A stretch of 6,200 bases of DNA from Candidatus Brocadia sp. (GCA_030837935.1 JAUQXU010000311.1:1-6200); one strand, 5' to 3'; positions 1-4,650 are shown, counted from the stretch's first letter. Translations and numbers: made by a program. The notes: a model not told the origin generated them from the sequence alone.

Positions 1-497
1 AAATCTTAATTGTTACACCTGGTCATCTCAAAGATCAATGGCGCAGGGAACTTTCTGAGAAATTTGAGGAAAAATTTGTTGTAGTTGATAGAGGCTATTT
101 AGATGCACTTTATGGAGAGAATGTGTGGCTACGGGAGAATCAGATTATTACTTCCATTGATTTTGCCAAGAGAGAAGAAATCCTGCCCTCTATTGCAGCA
201 GCACACTTTGATTTAATCATTGTTGATGAAGCCCATAAAATGAGCGCCTACCGTTATGGCGATAAGACAGAAAAGACCAGCCGTTATAGACTTGGCGAGG
301 CACTTTCACACAATTCAGACCATCTCTTGTTCCTGACGGCAACACCTCATAAGGGCGATCCTGAAAATTTCAGACTTTTTTTAGACCTGCTGGAGCCTGG
401 TTTCTTTGCCACAAATGAAATGGTCGCAAGTTCTATTAAAAATAAAGACAACCCTCTCTATTCGTTTCATTTGGTCACTCGCTTTTTGAATCTGTAA
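1..497 (+). pseudogene. N-terminal lobe fragment of a large SNF2/DEAH-box helicase (truncated both ends)
   Basis: The reading frame is open from base 3, so the gene starts left of the window. It encodes the first RecA-like lobe of a superfamily 2 helicase of the SNF2-like type. A motif Ia-like TPGHLKDQW lies at bases 15-41, the Walker B box DEAH at 225-236, and motif III TATP at 336-347, followed by the lobe-ending stretch GDPENFRLFLDLL. Motif I (Walker A) lies outside the window. In relatives the protein continues after 'NPLY' into the second lobe with motifs IV-VI. Here it runs only 8 more codons and stops at 495-497. The next frame (frame 2) carries sequence belonging far downstream in the same protein, so this is the front of a gene with an internal deletion, not a complete short protein. 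Without the second lobe it cannot be an active helicase. The family is inferred from motifs and remembered family sequence. The exact defence-system type is not determined. Confidence 0.85.
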
Positions 498-740
498 TGG
501 TATTGATAGAAAATCATGTGTCGGATGCCTTTATCAATGGTGCAACATTTATCGGTCCTGATGGGAAGATAGATGGGCATATCCTTTTTTATGAAGGCGA
601 AATTAGGGATGGCACGGGCACTGTTGCCAGAAAAAGGCTTTTTTGTTTTTATGTCTGTGATACTGAAATAAAACCAATTTCTCCCGCCATAATATGGGAT
701 TTAGCAGAAGGGGTAAATGATAAAAACGAAAAAGGTTTTA

Positions 741-769
741 ACCACGAAGAACACGAAGGGCACGAAGGA
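741..769 (+). repeat. 'cacgaagg' repeat, copy 1 (inside helicase relic)
   Basis: A short run of iterated acacgaagg-like units that reads accacgaagaacacgaaggg and continues with one more cacgaagg. The same sequence occurs as its reverse complement at 4275-4310. It lies between the second and third helicase fragments, so it interrupts a former coding sequence. It appears to be a dispersed non-coding repeat family and not part of the protein. Confidence 0.8.
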
Positions 770-779
770 AAAAACGATT

Positions 780-880
780 TAATCATCCCTGTCAAGGAAA
801 GCGAAGGAAAACACAACACAATCCCCTTATCAAGGAACGATTTAATCCCCCCTATCAAGGGGGGCGAAGGGGGGGTGTAA
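780..880 (+). repeat. Cluster of C5/G5 palindromic repeats (inside helicase relic)
   Basis: Three successive, increasingly intact versions of an 'aatcccc...tcaagg...cgaagg' unit occur at about 780-809, 820-840 and 843-878. The last has a perfect 7-bp stem (847-853 with 858-864) around a four-base loop, followed by a second G-run. It belongs to the same general hairpin family as the copies at 1712-1745, 2063-2098 and 4138-4170. Together with the repeat at 741-769 it forms an insertion of roughly 140 bases that shifts the helicase reading frame. Confidence 0.75.
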
Positions 881-911
881 TACTATTGATATTGACGGCC
901 TCAAGAAAAGT

Positions 912-1637
912 GTGTCTGGATTAACCATTGCAAAGCTTGAGGAGTATAAGCAGAAACTTATGGAGGAACGCATCCGACAGGCAGAAATTAAGCAAAAGTA
1001 CGGCATCAAATCGCTGGAATATCTCGTAGTGAAGATTGATGGAGAGTTGATTGCCTTGTATGATCGGAAGAATCAGGGAGAAAATGTTGACCTTGTGATC
1101 AGAAATAAAGAGGAGAGAAAAGCGGATTATGAAAGCGCTGCGAAGCAACTTAAAGAACAGATCCAGAGGGAAAAAAGCCTCACCATGGGTATGCCGCGTT
1201 TTGTAGGCATGATTAAGGTAAAACCTGCTATAAAGGTTGACAAAGGGATGCAGAGCGATGCTGAGGTTGAAAGGATTGGTATGGAAATAGCCAAGACGTA
1301 TGAAAAGGAAAATGGAAGGTCACCAGAAGACGTTTCTGCCGAGAATTTAGGTTTTGATATTCGTTCTACGGATAAAAATGGAATTACACGATATGTTGAA
1401 GTAAAAGCACGGGCAGCATCGGGATGCGTTGCCCTGACACAAAACGAGTGGTTTAAGGCAAAGCGGTTTAAGCATGAGTGTTATCTCTATGCCATCATGA
1501 ATGCAGGGGAAAAGCCCGAACTCTATATCATTCAAAACCCGGCAGAAAACCTGAAAGTGGATGAAAAAATTGAATCGGTGCGTTATATTATTGAACAAAA
1601 TGAAATTAAGAGTAAAAGCAGGGTTCATGTGTATTAA
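912..1637 (+). CDS. DUF3883 (NO VEIN / PD-(D/E)XK-like) C-terminal fragment of the helicase
   Basis: The longest candidate start is GTG at 912, but the frame is open back to 846 and residues encoded from 885 (IDIDGLKKSVSG) also look like the same protein. The true ancestral start was far upstream in the helicase. No convincing ribosome binding site precedes 912. Residues 5-90 are highly charged and probably coiled (EEYKQKLMEERIRQAEIKQKYG, continuing to IQREKSL), as in the linker of DUF3883 helicases. Residues 115-241 form DUF3883. GFD (D149) followed by EVK (E163, K165) gives the D...ExK arrangement of PD-(D/E)XK nuclease-like folds, then a QNEW-like segment and a LY-rich strand. As an isolated 241-residue product it would be a nuclease-like domain without motor. 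It may be expressed, but it is more likely the tail of the broken gene lying at 1-880. Confidence 0.75.
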   Translation: MSGLTIAKLEEYKQKLMEERIRQAEIKQKYGIKSLEYLVVKIDGELIALYDRKNQGENVDLVIRNKEERKADYESAAKQLKEQIQREKSLTMGMPRFVGMIKVKPAIKVDKGMQSDAEVERIGMEIAKTYEKENGRSPEDVSAENLGFDIRSTDKNGITRYVEVKARAASGCVALTQNEWFKAKRFKHECYLYAIMNAGEKPELYIIQNPAENLKVDEKIESVRYIIEQNEIKSKSRVHVY

Positions 1638-1711
1638 TTGTATAGGAAATTTCATTTTATTCATGCGGTTTTTGGGGTAGTGTGAAGCGTAAAATCCTTC
1701 TTAGGAAAGTG

Positions 1712-1745
1712 AACAACCCCCATATCCCCCTTTGTTAAGGGGGAC
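1712..1745 (-). repeat. C5/G5 palindromic repeat, left copy flanking the LexA-like gene
   Basis: The outer tract aacaaccccc (1712-1721) is followed by a perfect 8-bp hairpin, tccccctt at 1725-1732 and aaggggga at 1737-1744, with a four-base loop. It is the reverse complement, nearly base for base, of the copy at 2063-2098. The hairpin lies just before the gene at 1760 and could affect read-through, although a terminator role is unproven because no U-tract follows it. Confidence 0.8.
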
Positions 1746-1759
1746 TAACTTGAGGTCGA

Positions 1760-2023
1760 ATGAACAAAAAGACTCATAATACATCAAAATATAAATACAC
1801 GCCGAAGCAGGGTCAATATCTGGCGTTTATTTATTACTATACAAAAATACACGGCTCTCCACCCGCAGAAGCTGATATGCAGAAATATTTTAAAGTAACC
1901 CCACCAAGTGTACATCAAATGGTTTTGTCCTTAGAAAAACGTGGATTTATTGAGAAGATACCAGGCAAGCCACGTTCAATACGTGTTTTACTGTCTCCAT
2001 CAGAACTACCGGGGTTAGAGTAA
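1760..2023 (+). CDS. Stand-alone LexA-type winged-helix DNA-binding protein
   Basis: An 87-residue basic protein that matches the N-terminal DNA-binding domain of LexA (PF01726-like). It has TPKQGQYLAFI as helix 1, GSPPAEADMQKYF as helix 2, TPPSVHQMVLSLEKRGFI as the recognition helix, and a wing ending KPRSIRVL. The C-terminal S24 autoprotease domain of true LexA is absent, so it is not an SOS self-cleaving repressor. It is more likely a small local transcription regulator of unknown target. The ATG at 1760 is preceded only by a weak GAGG (1752-1755). The gene sits alone between two inverted copies of one palindromic repeat and differs from the TA genes that follow in having no partner. MarR-like annotation is the main alternative. 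The fold is clear and the biological role is not. Confidence 0.8.
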   Translation: MNKKTHNTSKYKYTPKQGQYLAFIYYYTKIHGSPPAEADMQKYFKVTPPSVHQMVLSLEKRGFIEKIPGKPRSIRVLLSPSELPGLE

Positions 2024-2062
2024 TGCGAAAATTTAACGCATATCGTAACATAGCCGCACTCA

Positions 2063-2098
2063 AATCCCCCTTAACAAAGGGGGATGAAGGGGGTTGTT
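2063..2098 (+). repeat. C5/G5 palindromic repeat, right copy flanking the LexA-like gene
   Basis: A perfect 8-bp hairpin, tccccctt at 2065-2072 and aaggggga at 2077-2084 with loop aaca, is followed by gatgaa and the outer tract gggggttgtt (2089-2098). This is the inverted counterpart of 1712-1745. A T-rich stretch follows the outer G-run, so it might also terminate transcription from the LexA-like gene, but that is inference. Confidence 0.8.
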
Positions 2099-2154
2099 TT
2101 TGTGCTTATTTAGAATACTGACCGAACTGTTACTTTTTTTGATAAGAGGGAAAT

Positions 2155-2385
2155 ATGAAAGACCGTGAAATATTTGATAGAATATTATCTGATCCTGATA
2201 TTTGTCATGGAAAGCCTTGTATTAAAGGAACAAGAATACCTGTCTATTTGATTGTTTCGCTTATTGCTGAAGGGGAGGGTGTAGAATCCATTATGAAAGA
2301 TTATCCATCTCTAACACATGAAGACATAAAAGCAGCAATAAATTATGCAGCAAAATTGTGTGAATATGAAGCGCATGCACTATGA
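2155..2385 (+). CDS. DUF433 family antitoxin, toxin partner missing
   Basis: A 76-residue protein with the DUF433 (PF04255) signature: DPDICHGKPCIKGTRIPVY near the N-terminus, followed by the helical IMKDYPSLTHEDIKAAINYA. DUF433 proteins are small helix-turn-helix-like proteins that usually act as antitoxins for a PIN-like DUF5615 toxin encoded immediately downstream. The ATG at 2155 has an AGAGGG ribosome binding site (2145-2150). The protein has the full family length. The stop overlaps a second ATG (ATGA at 2382-2385) where the toxin would start, but that frame lasts only 14 codons, so the antitoxin appears orphaned. With no toxin to neutralise it may be vestigial or act on a relative elsewhere. 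Confidence 0.85.
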   Translation: MKDREIFDRILSDPDICHGKPCIKGTRIPVYLIVSLIAEGEGVESIMKDYPSLTHEDIKAAINYAAKLCEYEAHAL

Positions 2386-2426
2386 CAATAAAATTCCTTA
2401 AATTATTAGTGAGGATAGTGAAATAA
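2382..2426 (+). pseudogene. Possible start of a lost DUF5615-type toxin
   Basis: A 14-codon frame begins with the ATGA that overlaps the DUF433 stop codon. It reads MTIKFL and then KLLVRIVK before a stop at 2424-2426. DUF5615 toxins typically begin with a short 'M-x-x-KFL-hydrophobic' strand and overlap their antitoxin in this way, so this may be the first strand of the lost toxin. The match is only about six residues, so the call rests mainly on position and coupling. Confidence 0.35.
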
Positions 2427-2492
2427 AAATTTATGAATCAAAAAAGTAAAGATCGATGTTAAATTGTGCTTTTTTTAAAAGGAGTTACTACT

Positions 2493-2732
2493 ATGTCAAA
2501 ACAGCGTGCAGTAACATTTCAGAAAGCTCTGGACATAATTGAGTCTCTCCCAGAATGCCAACAGGAAAGCCTTATTGATATTGTTCAGCATAGACTCATA
2601 GAGCGAAGGAGAGATTTAATTGCTAAGAATATTCGAAAGGCAAAAGAGGAATATAGACTAGGGGAGGTAAAAAAAGGCAGTATTGATGACCTTATGAGAG
2701 ATCTCCAAAATGAGAACGATAATTTGGGGTAA
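2493..2732 (+). CDS. RelB-like antitoxin paired with the RelE-type toxin
   Basis: A 79-residue, mostly helical charged protein whose pattern (ALDIIESLPECQQESLIDIV, RLIERRRDLIAKNIRKAK, then a tail containing GSIDDLMRDL) is that of the small antitoxins encoded directly upstream of RelE/StbE toxins. An upstream in-frame ATG at 2466 exists, but the ATG at 2493 is preferred because AAAAGGAG (2477-2484) lies 8 bases before it. In this family the C-terminal segment wraps the toxin. The gene overlaps the toxin gene by 23 bases, implying coupled translation and co-expression, and such pairs are usually autorepressed. No classic DNA-binding motif is obvious. Family membership is inferred from pattern and context. 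Confidence 0.75.
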   Translation: MSKQRAVTFQKALDIIESLPECQQESLIDIVQHRLIERRRDLIAKNIRKAKEEYRLGEVKKGSIDDLMRDLQNENDNLG

Positions 2733-2991
2733 AACCTTTGCAAGAGCTTATAAACGTACCCTTAAGAGATATCCATCCTTAAGTAAAGATATTGAGGATA
2801 CGTTAAGGCTTTTAGCCAAGGACCCTTTTGCGCCGCAGTTAGAAACCCACGAGTTAAAAGGAAAATTGTCTGGCTCATGGGCATGTAGTGCTGGATACAA
2901 CATGAGAATAATTTTCGATTTTGTAAAAAGTGAAGCTCACGAAGATGACATCCTATTATTTGATATTGGTACTCACGATGAAGTATATTGA
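2710..2991 (+). CDS. RelE/ParE superfamily toxin (probable mRNA interferase)
   Basis: A 93-residue protein of full family length. The N-terminal strand IIWGKTFARAYKR is followed by a helical pair ending LLAKDPFAPQLETHELKGKL, the SGSWACSAGYNMRIIFDF strands and a C-terminal IGTHDEVY. This is the standard layout of RelE/YafQ-like mRNA interferases, which cut mRNA at the ribosome. The conserved basic and aromatic residues of the group (the KGKL/SGSW segment, R in NMRIIF, H in GTHDEVY) are all present, so it looks intact. It is translated from an ATG inside the antitoxin's final codons. The toxin class is secure. Whether it is an mRNA interferase or a ParE-like gyrase toxin is less certain. Confidence 0.88.
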   Translation: MRTIIWGKTFARAYKRTLKRYPSLSKDIEDTLRLLAKDPFAPQLETHELKGKLSGSWACSAGYNMRIIFDFVKSEAHEDDILLFDIGTHDEVY

Positions 2992-3241
2992 TAAAAAACA
3001 TAGAAAAATGGAACGAAACAGGTTGGCAGAAGAGTGCGTAATACTCGCCCCGACTTTTGAAAAAGCTATGGCTGAAGAAGGTATATCTGAGGAATTAAAC
3101 GATTTGTTTTATAATTCTTCGTATCCTTCGTGGTTAAATTTAGGAGACGTAACGGATGAAAACAGAAAAAAATTCTTACGCAATAATTTAGTTTTTCAAA
3201 ATTCCAGTAATGTAGGAGGTCATACATATGATCACATATAA
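2978..3241 (+). pseudogene. Antitoxin-like fragment fused to repeat DNA
   Basis: The frame can start at ATG 2978, overlapping the RelE-type gene end by 14 bases, or at ATG 3008. The first part (ERNRLAEECVILAPTFEKAMAEEG) resembles the amphipathic C-terminal tail of small antitoxins of the 'LAEEC..LDP.FE.ALAEEG' type that accompany VapC/RelE-like toxins. From about 3111 onwards the translation follows a degenerate 'ttcgtg' repeat and a decayed copy of the start of the gene at 4339, so the last third is not genuine protein. The frame overlaps the start of HicB by 14 bases. It is best read as a broken antitoxin whose end was replaced by recombination. No toxin partner is visible. Expression as a chimeric peptide is possible. 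Confidence 0.45.
3116..3180 (+). repeat. Imperfect direct repeat, copy A (with decayed start of gene 4339)
   Basis: This stretch contains cttcgtatccttcgtggtt and then ggagacgtaacggatgaaa with cag, an A7 run and ttcttac. It matches 4292-4360, where the same order occurs (ttcgtgttctttgtgg, ggagacataatggatgaaa, cag, A6, ttcttac). Copy A contains an ATG at 3156 equivalent to the real start at 4339. The extra A shifts the frame, giving a stop at 3189-3191 after 11 codons. It is a duplicated gene start that was truncated. Confidence 0.75.
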
Positions 3242-3452
3242 ATTTTCAGTATTTATCGAAAAAGATCGTGATGGTTATTTTGCCTTTTGTCCCGAACTTC
3301 AGGGTTGCTATACACAGGGAGATACTTATGAGGAGGTATTGGAGAATATCAAAGATGCTATAAGGCTTCATATAGACGACAGAATTGCAAGCGGTGAAGA
3401 TATTCCACAATCTGAATCCGTGAGTTTGACACTTATGGAAGTATCAGTATGA
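3228..3452 (+). CDS. hicB: HicB-type antitoxin (short form)
   Basis: A 74-residue protein with the HicB N-terminal fold: YKFSVFIEKDRDGYFAFCPEL, then GCYTQGDTYEEVLENIKDAI, then IASGEDIP. HicB binds and blocks the small RNase toxin HicA. This is the short form without a C-terminal DNA-binding domain. A strong AGGAGGT (3214-3220) lies 7 bases before the ATG. The stop codon overlaps the start of a HicA frame (ATGA at 3449-3452), giving the coupled HicB-HicA order. Because that HicA is truncated after 21 codons, the antitoxin appears orphaned here. It may still be expressed, given its good ribosome binding site. Confidence 0.9.
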   Translation: MITYKFSVFIEKDRDGYFAFCPELQGCYTQGDTYEEVLENIKDAIRLHIDDRIASGEDIPQSESVSLTLMEVSV

Positions 3453-3514
3453 CAGAGAAGTTGCCAAGAGTCGCCGCCGTAGATACTATCAAGGCAGAAG
3501 AATTGTATAATTAA
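3449..3514 (+). pseudogene. Truncated HicA toxin (21 codons)
   Basis: The frame starts with the ATGA shared with the HicB stop and encodes MTEKLPRVAAVDTIKA followed by EELYN and a stop at 3512-3514. The start is the typical HicA N-terminus (a 'LPRV..K.....L' strand and first helix), but normal HicA proteins have about 60-85 residues and carry a catalytic histidine in a G-S-H motif, which is missing here. The rest of the toxin was deleted or replaced, so this remnant cannot be a nuclease. This leaves hicB without a toxin at this locus. Confidence 0.75.
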
Positions 3515-3570
3515 GTAATAGAAATTTGCCGGAATATTATAGGAAAATTAAACTATAATAGCAGCGACAT

Positions 3571-3867
3571 ATGCTTTTATTTGAATGGGATCCAATCAAG
3601 GCAGGAAAGAATATAAAGATTCACGGCGTATCTTTTGACGAGGCAAGCACAGCTTTCAAAGATGTCTTATCATTAACAATTTATGACCCTCTGCATTCTG
3701 ATGAAGAGGACAGATTCATTTTAATTGGAAACTCCTGTAAAAATCGTCTTTTGGTAATTGTTCATACAGAACGAGGCGATAAAGTCAGAATAATAAGTGC
3801 AAGAAAAGCAAAACAAAAGGAAAGGAAGCAATATGAAGAGAATGCGAAAAGATTCAGACATGCTTGA
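3571..3867 (+). CDS. brnT: BrnT family toxin (RelE-fold ribonuclease)
   Basis: A 98-residue protein of full family length with the BrnT (COG2929) pattern. FEWDPIKAGKNIKIHGVSF at residues 4-22 is followed by EASTAFKD, the acidic IYDPLHSDEEDRFILIG loop, LLVIVHTERGDKVRIISAR and the closing RKQYEE helix. BrnT is a RelE-fold ribonuclease that inhibits translation and is neutralised by BrnA. The order toxin before antitoxin is normal for this system. The ATG at 3571 has no strong ribosome binding site. A perfect TATAAT at 3554-3559 lies close upstream but has no matching -35 box at the right spacing. The gene overlaps the antitoxin start by 35 bases. All segments of the family are present, so it looks functional. 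Confidence 0.92.
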   Translation: MLLFEWDPIKAGKNIKIHGVSFDEASTAFKDVLSLTIYDPLHSDEEDRFILIGNSCKNRLLVIVHTERGDKVRIISARKAKQKERKQYEENAKRFRHA

Positions 3868-4078
3868 AGAATATGATTTCAGTAAAGGTATTCGGGGAAA
3901 ATATACAAAAAGGTATGAGGAAGGAACAAATATTGTAGTTATTGATCCAGATGTTGCAAGGTTTTTCCCTGACCATGACTCTGTAAATGAGGCGTTGCGA
4001 TCATTAGCAGAAATTATTAAAAGGCAAAAAAAGCGACAGAAAAAGTTACTCAAACGGACGGCAGAAAGTCTCCGCTGA
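3833..4078 (+). CDS. brnA: BrnA-type antitoxin (CopG-like), partner of BrnT
   Basis: An 81-residue protein from the ATG at 3833, chosen over an upstream in-frame ATG at 3797 because AAAGGAAG (3821-3828) precedes it and because relatives begin near this point. It carries MLEEYDFSKGIRGKYTKRY, which is the toxin-binding N-terminal part, then NIVVIDPDVARFFPDHDSVNEALR, a ribbon-helix-helix-like DNA-binding segment, and a very basic C-terminal tail (KRQKKRQKKLLKR). Such antitoxins bind BrnT and repress their own operon. The lysine-rich tail is longer than in many relatives. It starts inside the end of brnT, so the two are co-transcribed and probably translationally coupled. No terminator is obvious immediately after it. 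Confidence 0.88.
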   Translation: MKRMRKDSDMLEEYDFSKGIRGKYTKRYEEGTNIVVIDPDVARFFPDHDSVNEALRSLAEIIKRQKKRQKKLLKRTAESLR

Positions 4079-4137
4079 ATTCGGGTGTTATCTATCAGGG
4101 TTGTAAACATCTCAAGCATATAGTTTAGTGGGATAGA

Positions 4138-4205
4138 CAACCCCCTGATTCCCCCTTTTCTAAGGGGGATTTAAGGGAATTTTTTCTTTTCTAAAAGGGG
4201 ACTTG
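4138..4205 (-). repeat. C5/G5 palindromic repeat, copy 4, with a degenerate extension
   Basis: The tract caaccccct (4138-4146) is followed by a perfect 8-bp hairpin, tccccctt at 4150-4157 and aaggggga at 4162-4169, loop ttct. The arrangement matches the copy at 1712-1745. A weaker echo, ttttctaaaagggg, follows at 4188-4200. It lies downstream of the BrnT/BrnA pair, so it could end that transcript, but it is primarily a member of the dispersed repeat family. Confidence 0.75.
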
Positions 4206-4235
4206 ATTGCATAAGTATTTTAATTGTTAGCGGTT

Positions 4236-4310
4236 ATTCGTGTAAAATTCGTGGCACGTTTTTTATGGCTATATCTTCGTGTCCTTCGTGCCCTTCGTGT
4301 TCTTTGTGGT
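4236..4310 (-). repeat. 'cacgaagg' repeat, copy 2 (inverted), with 'attcgtg' tract
   Basis: Bases 4275-4310 are the reverse complement of accacaaagaacacgaaggg followed by cacgaaggacacgaag. This matches the repeat at 741-769 in opposite orientation. Just upstream, 4236-4254 carries two attcgtg/aattcgtgg units of the same style. The region from 4079 to 4338 contains no gene, only these repeats and the C5/G5 hairpin. Confidence 0.8.
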
Positions 4311-4360
4311 GAAAATTATGATTTTGGAGACATAATGGATGAAAACAGAAAAAATTCTTA
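4292..4360 (+). repeat. Imperfect direct repeat, copy B (covers the start of gene 4339)
   Basis: This is the counterpart of 3116-3180. The shared block runs from the ttcgtg tract across the ribosome binding site (ggag at 4326-4329) and the first seven codons of the gene at 4339. Copy B has 8 extra bases in the spacer and one A fewer in the A-run, and its reading frame is intact. It overlaps the inverted 'cacgaagg' repeat. Confidence 0.75.
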
Positions 4361-4650
4361 CACATTTAATTAAGCCCCTGGTTCTTTCTGGCGTATATAA
4401 AAACGAAACTGTTGCATTGAAAGATATCGTGATTACCCAAATAGAAAGTAAGATAAAGACCTACGACAGGATTATAAAATCTTTTCAAAAGAAATATAGA
4501 AAAGATTTCGATACCTTCTCAAAAGATTTGGCAAATAAAGCAACTCCAGAATTAGAAGATGACTGGATGGAATGGAATGGGGCAATAGAGATGAAAAAGG
4601 CATGGAGTGAGGCACTAAAAGAGGTTATTGAGAGTGAAGCAACCGTTTAA
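4339..4650 (+). CDS. Small helical protein, probable orphan antitoxin
   Basis: A 103-residue, charged, almost wholly helical protein (KTEKILTHLIKPLVLSGVY, then ALKDIVITQIESKIKTYD, KKYRKDFDTFSKDL, ATPELEDDWMEW, MKKAWSEALKEVIE). The pattern resembles small proteins encoded next to DUF6516/TumE-type toxins and annotated as antitoxins, but this is from memory and the partner gene is not present downstream. The ATG at 4339 is chosen because GGAG (4326-4329) lies 9 bases before it. Another ATG at 4335 gives only a 12-codon frame. The gene sits in frame with, and directly upstream of, the DUF499-like fragment, separated by its stop codon and about 60 bases. The first bases of the gene are duplicated at 3143-3180. 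No membrane segment or catalytic motif is visible. Confidence 0.6.
   Translation: MKTEKILTHLIKPLVLSGVYKNETVALKDIVITQIESKIKTYDRIIKSFQKKYRKDFDTFSKDLANKATPELEDDWMEWNGAIEMKKAWSEALKEVIESEATV

Larger units (their letters stand above)
497..880 (+). pseudogene. Middle fragment of the same helicase, running into repeat DNA
   Basis: The ATG at 497 overlaps the stop of the previous frame (TAATG), but it is probably not a genuine start. Frame 2 is already open upstream, and from about 461 it reads FGHSLFESV, which fits the segment preceding this ATG in full-length DUF3883 helicases. Residues 1-70 (GATFIGPDGK, EGEIRDGTG, KRLFCFYV, AIIWDLAEG) match the linker that follows helicase lobe 2 in that family. 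From about residue 75 the translation (HEEHEGHEG, then IPPIKGGEGG) is only read-through of intergenic-type repeats at 741-769 and 780-880, with no protein-like character. The frame ends at 878-880. It is therefore a relic, although it could be mistaken for a new 127-residue gene. The homology call is from family knowledge and has not been checked by a search. Confidence 0.7.

Noticed and set aside
497..880. A new 127-residue gene
   Set aside because: Its first half fits the helicase linker, with the frame open upstream of the ATG, and its second half is read-through of repeats.
741..880. CRISPR array
   Set aside because: The repeated units are short, imperfect and lack regular unique spacers. 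They are dispersed repeats.
649..1664. Minus-strand open frames at 649-858, 921-1148 and 1347-1664
   Set aside because: They lie opposite the helicase relic, have biased hydrophobic or cysteine-rich composition typical of antisense shadows, and lack ribosome binding sites.
1725..2084. Rho-independent terminators formed by the C5/G5 hairpins
   Set aside because: The stems are stable, but no consistent T-run follows directly, and the same units occur inside a broken gene, so repeat identity explains them better.
2402..2449. Short frame reading SEDSEIKIYESKK upstream of the RelB-like gene
   Set aside because: Only about 15 codons with no start. It could be the tail of a lost gene, but there is too little sequence to support a call.
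3526..3559. Promoter for brnT with TATAAT at 3554-3559 and TTGCCG at 3526-3531
   Set aside because: The spacing is 22 bases, too long for a standard promoter, and the region is AT-rich, so a -10 match alone is weak.
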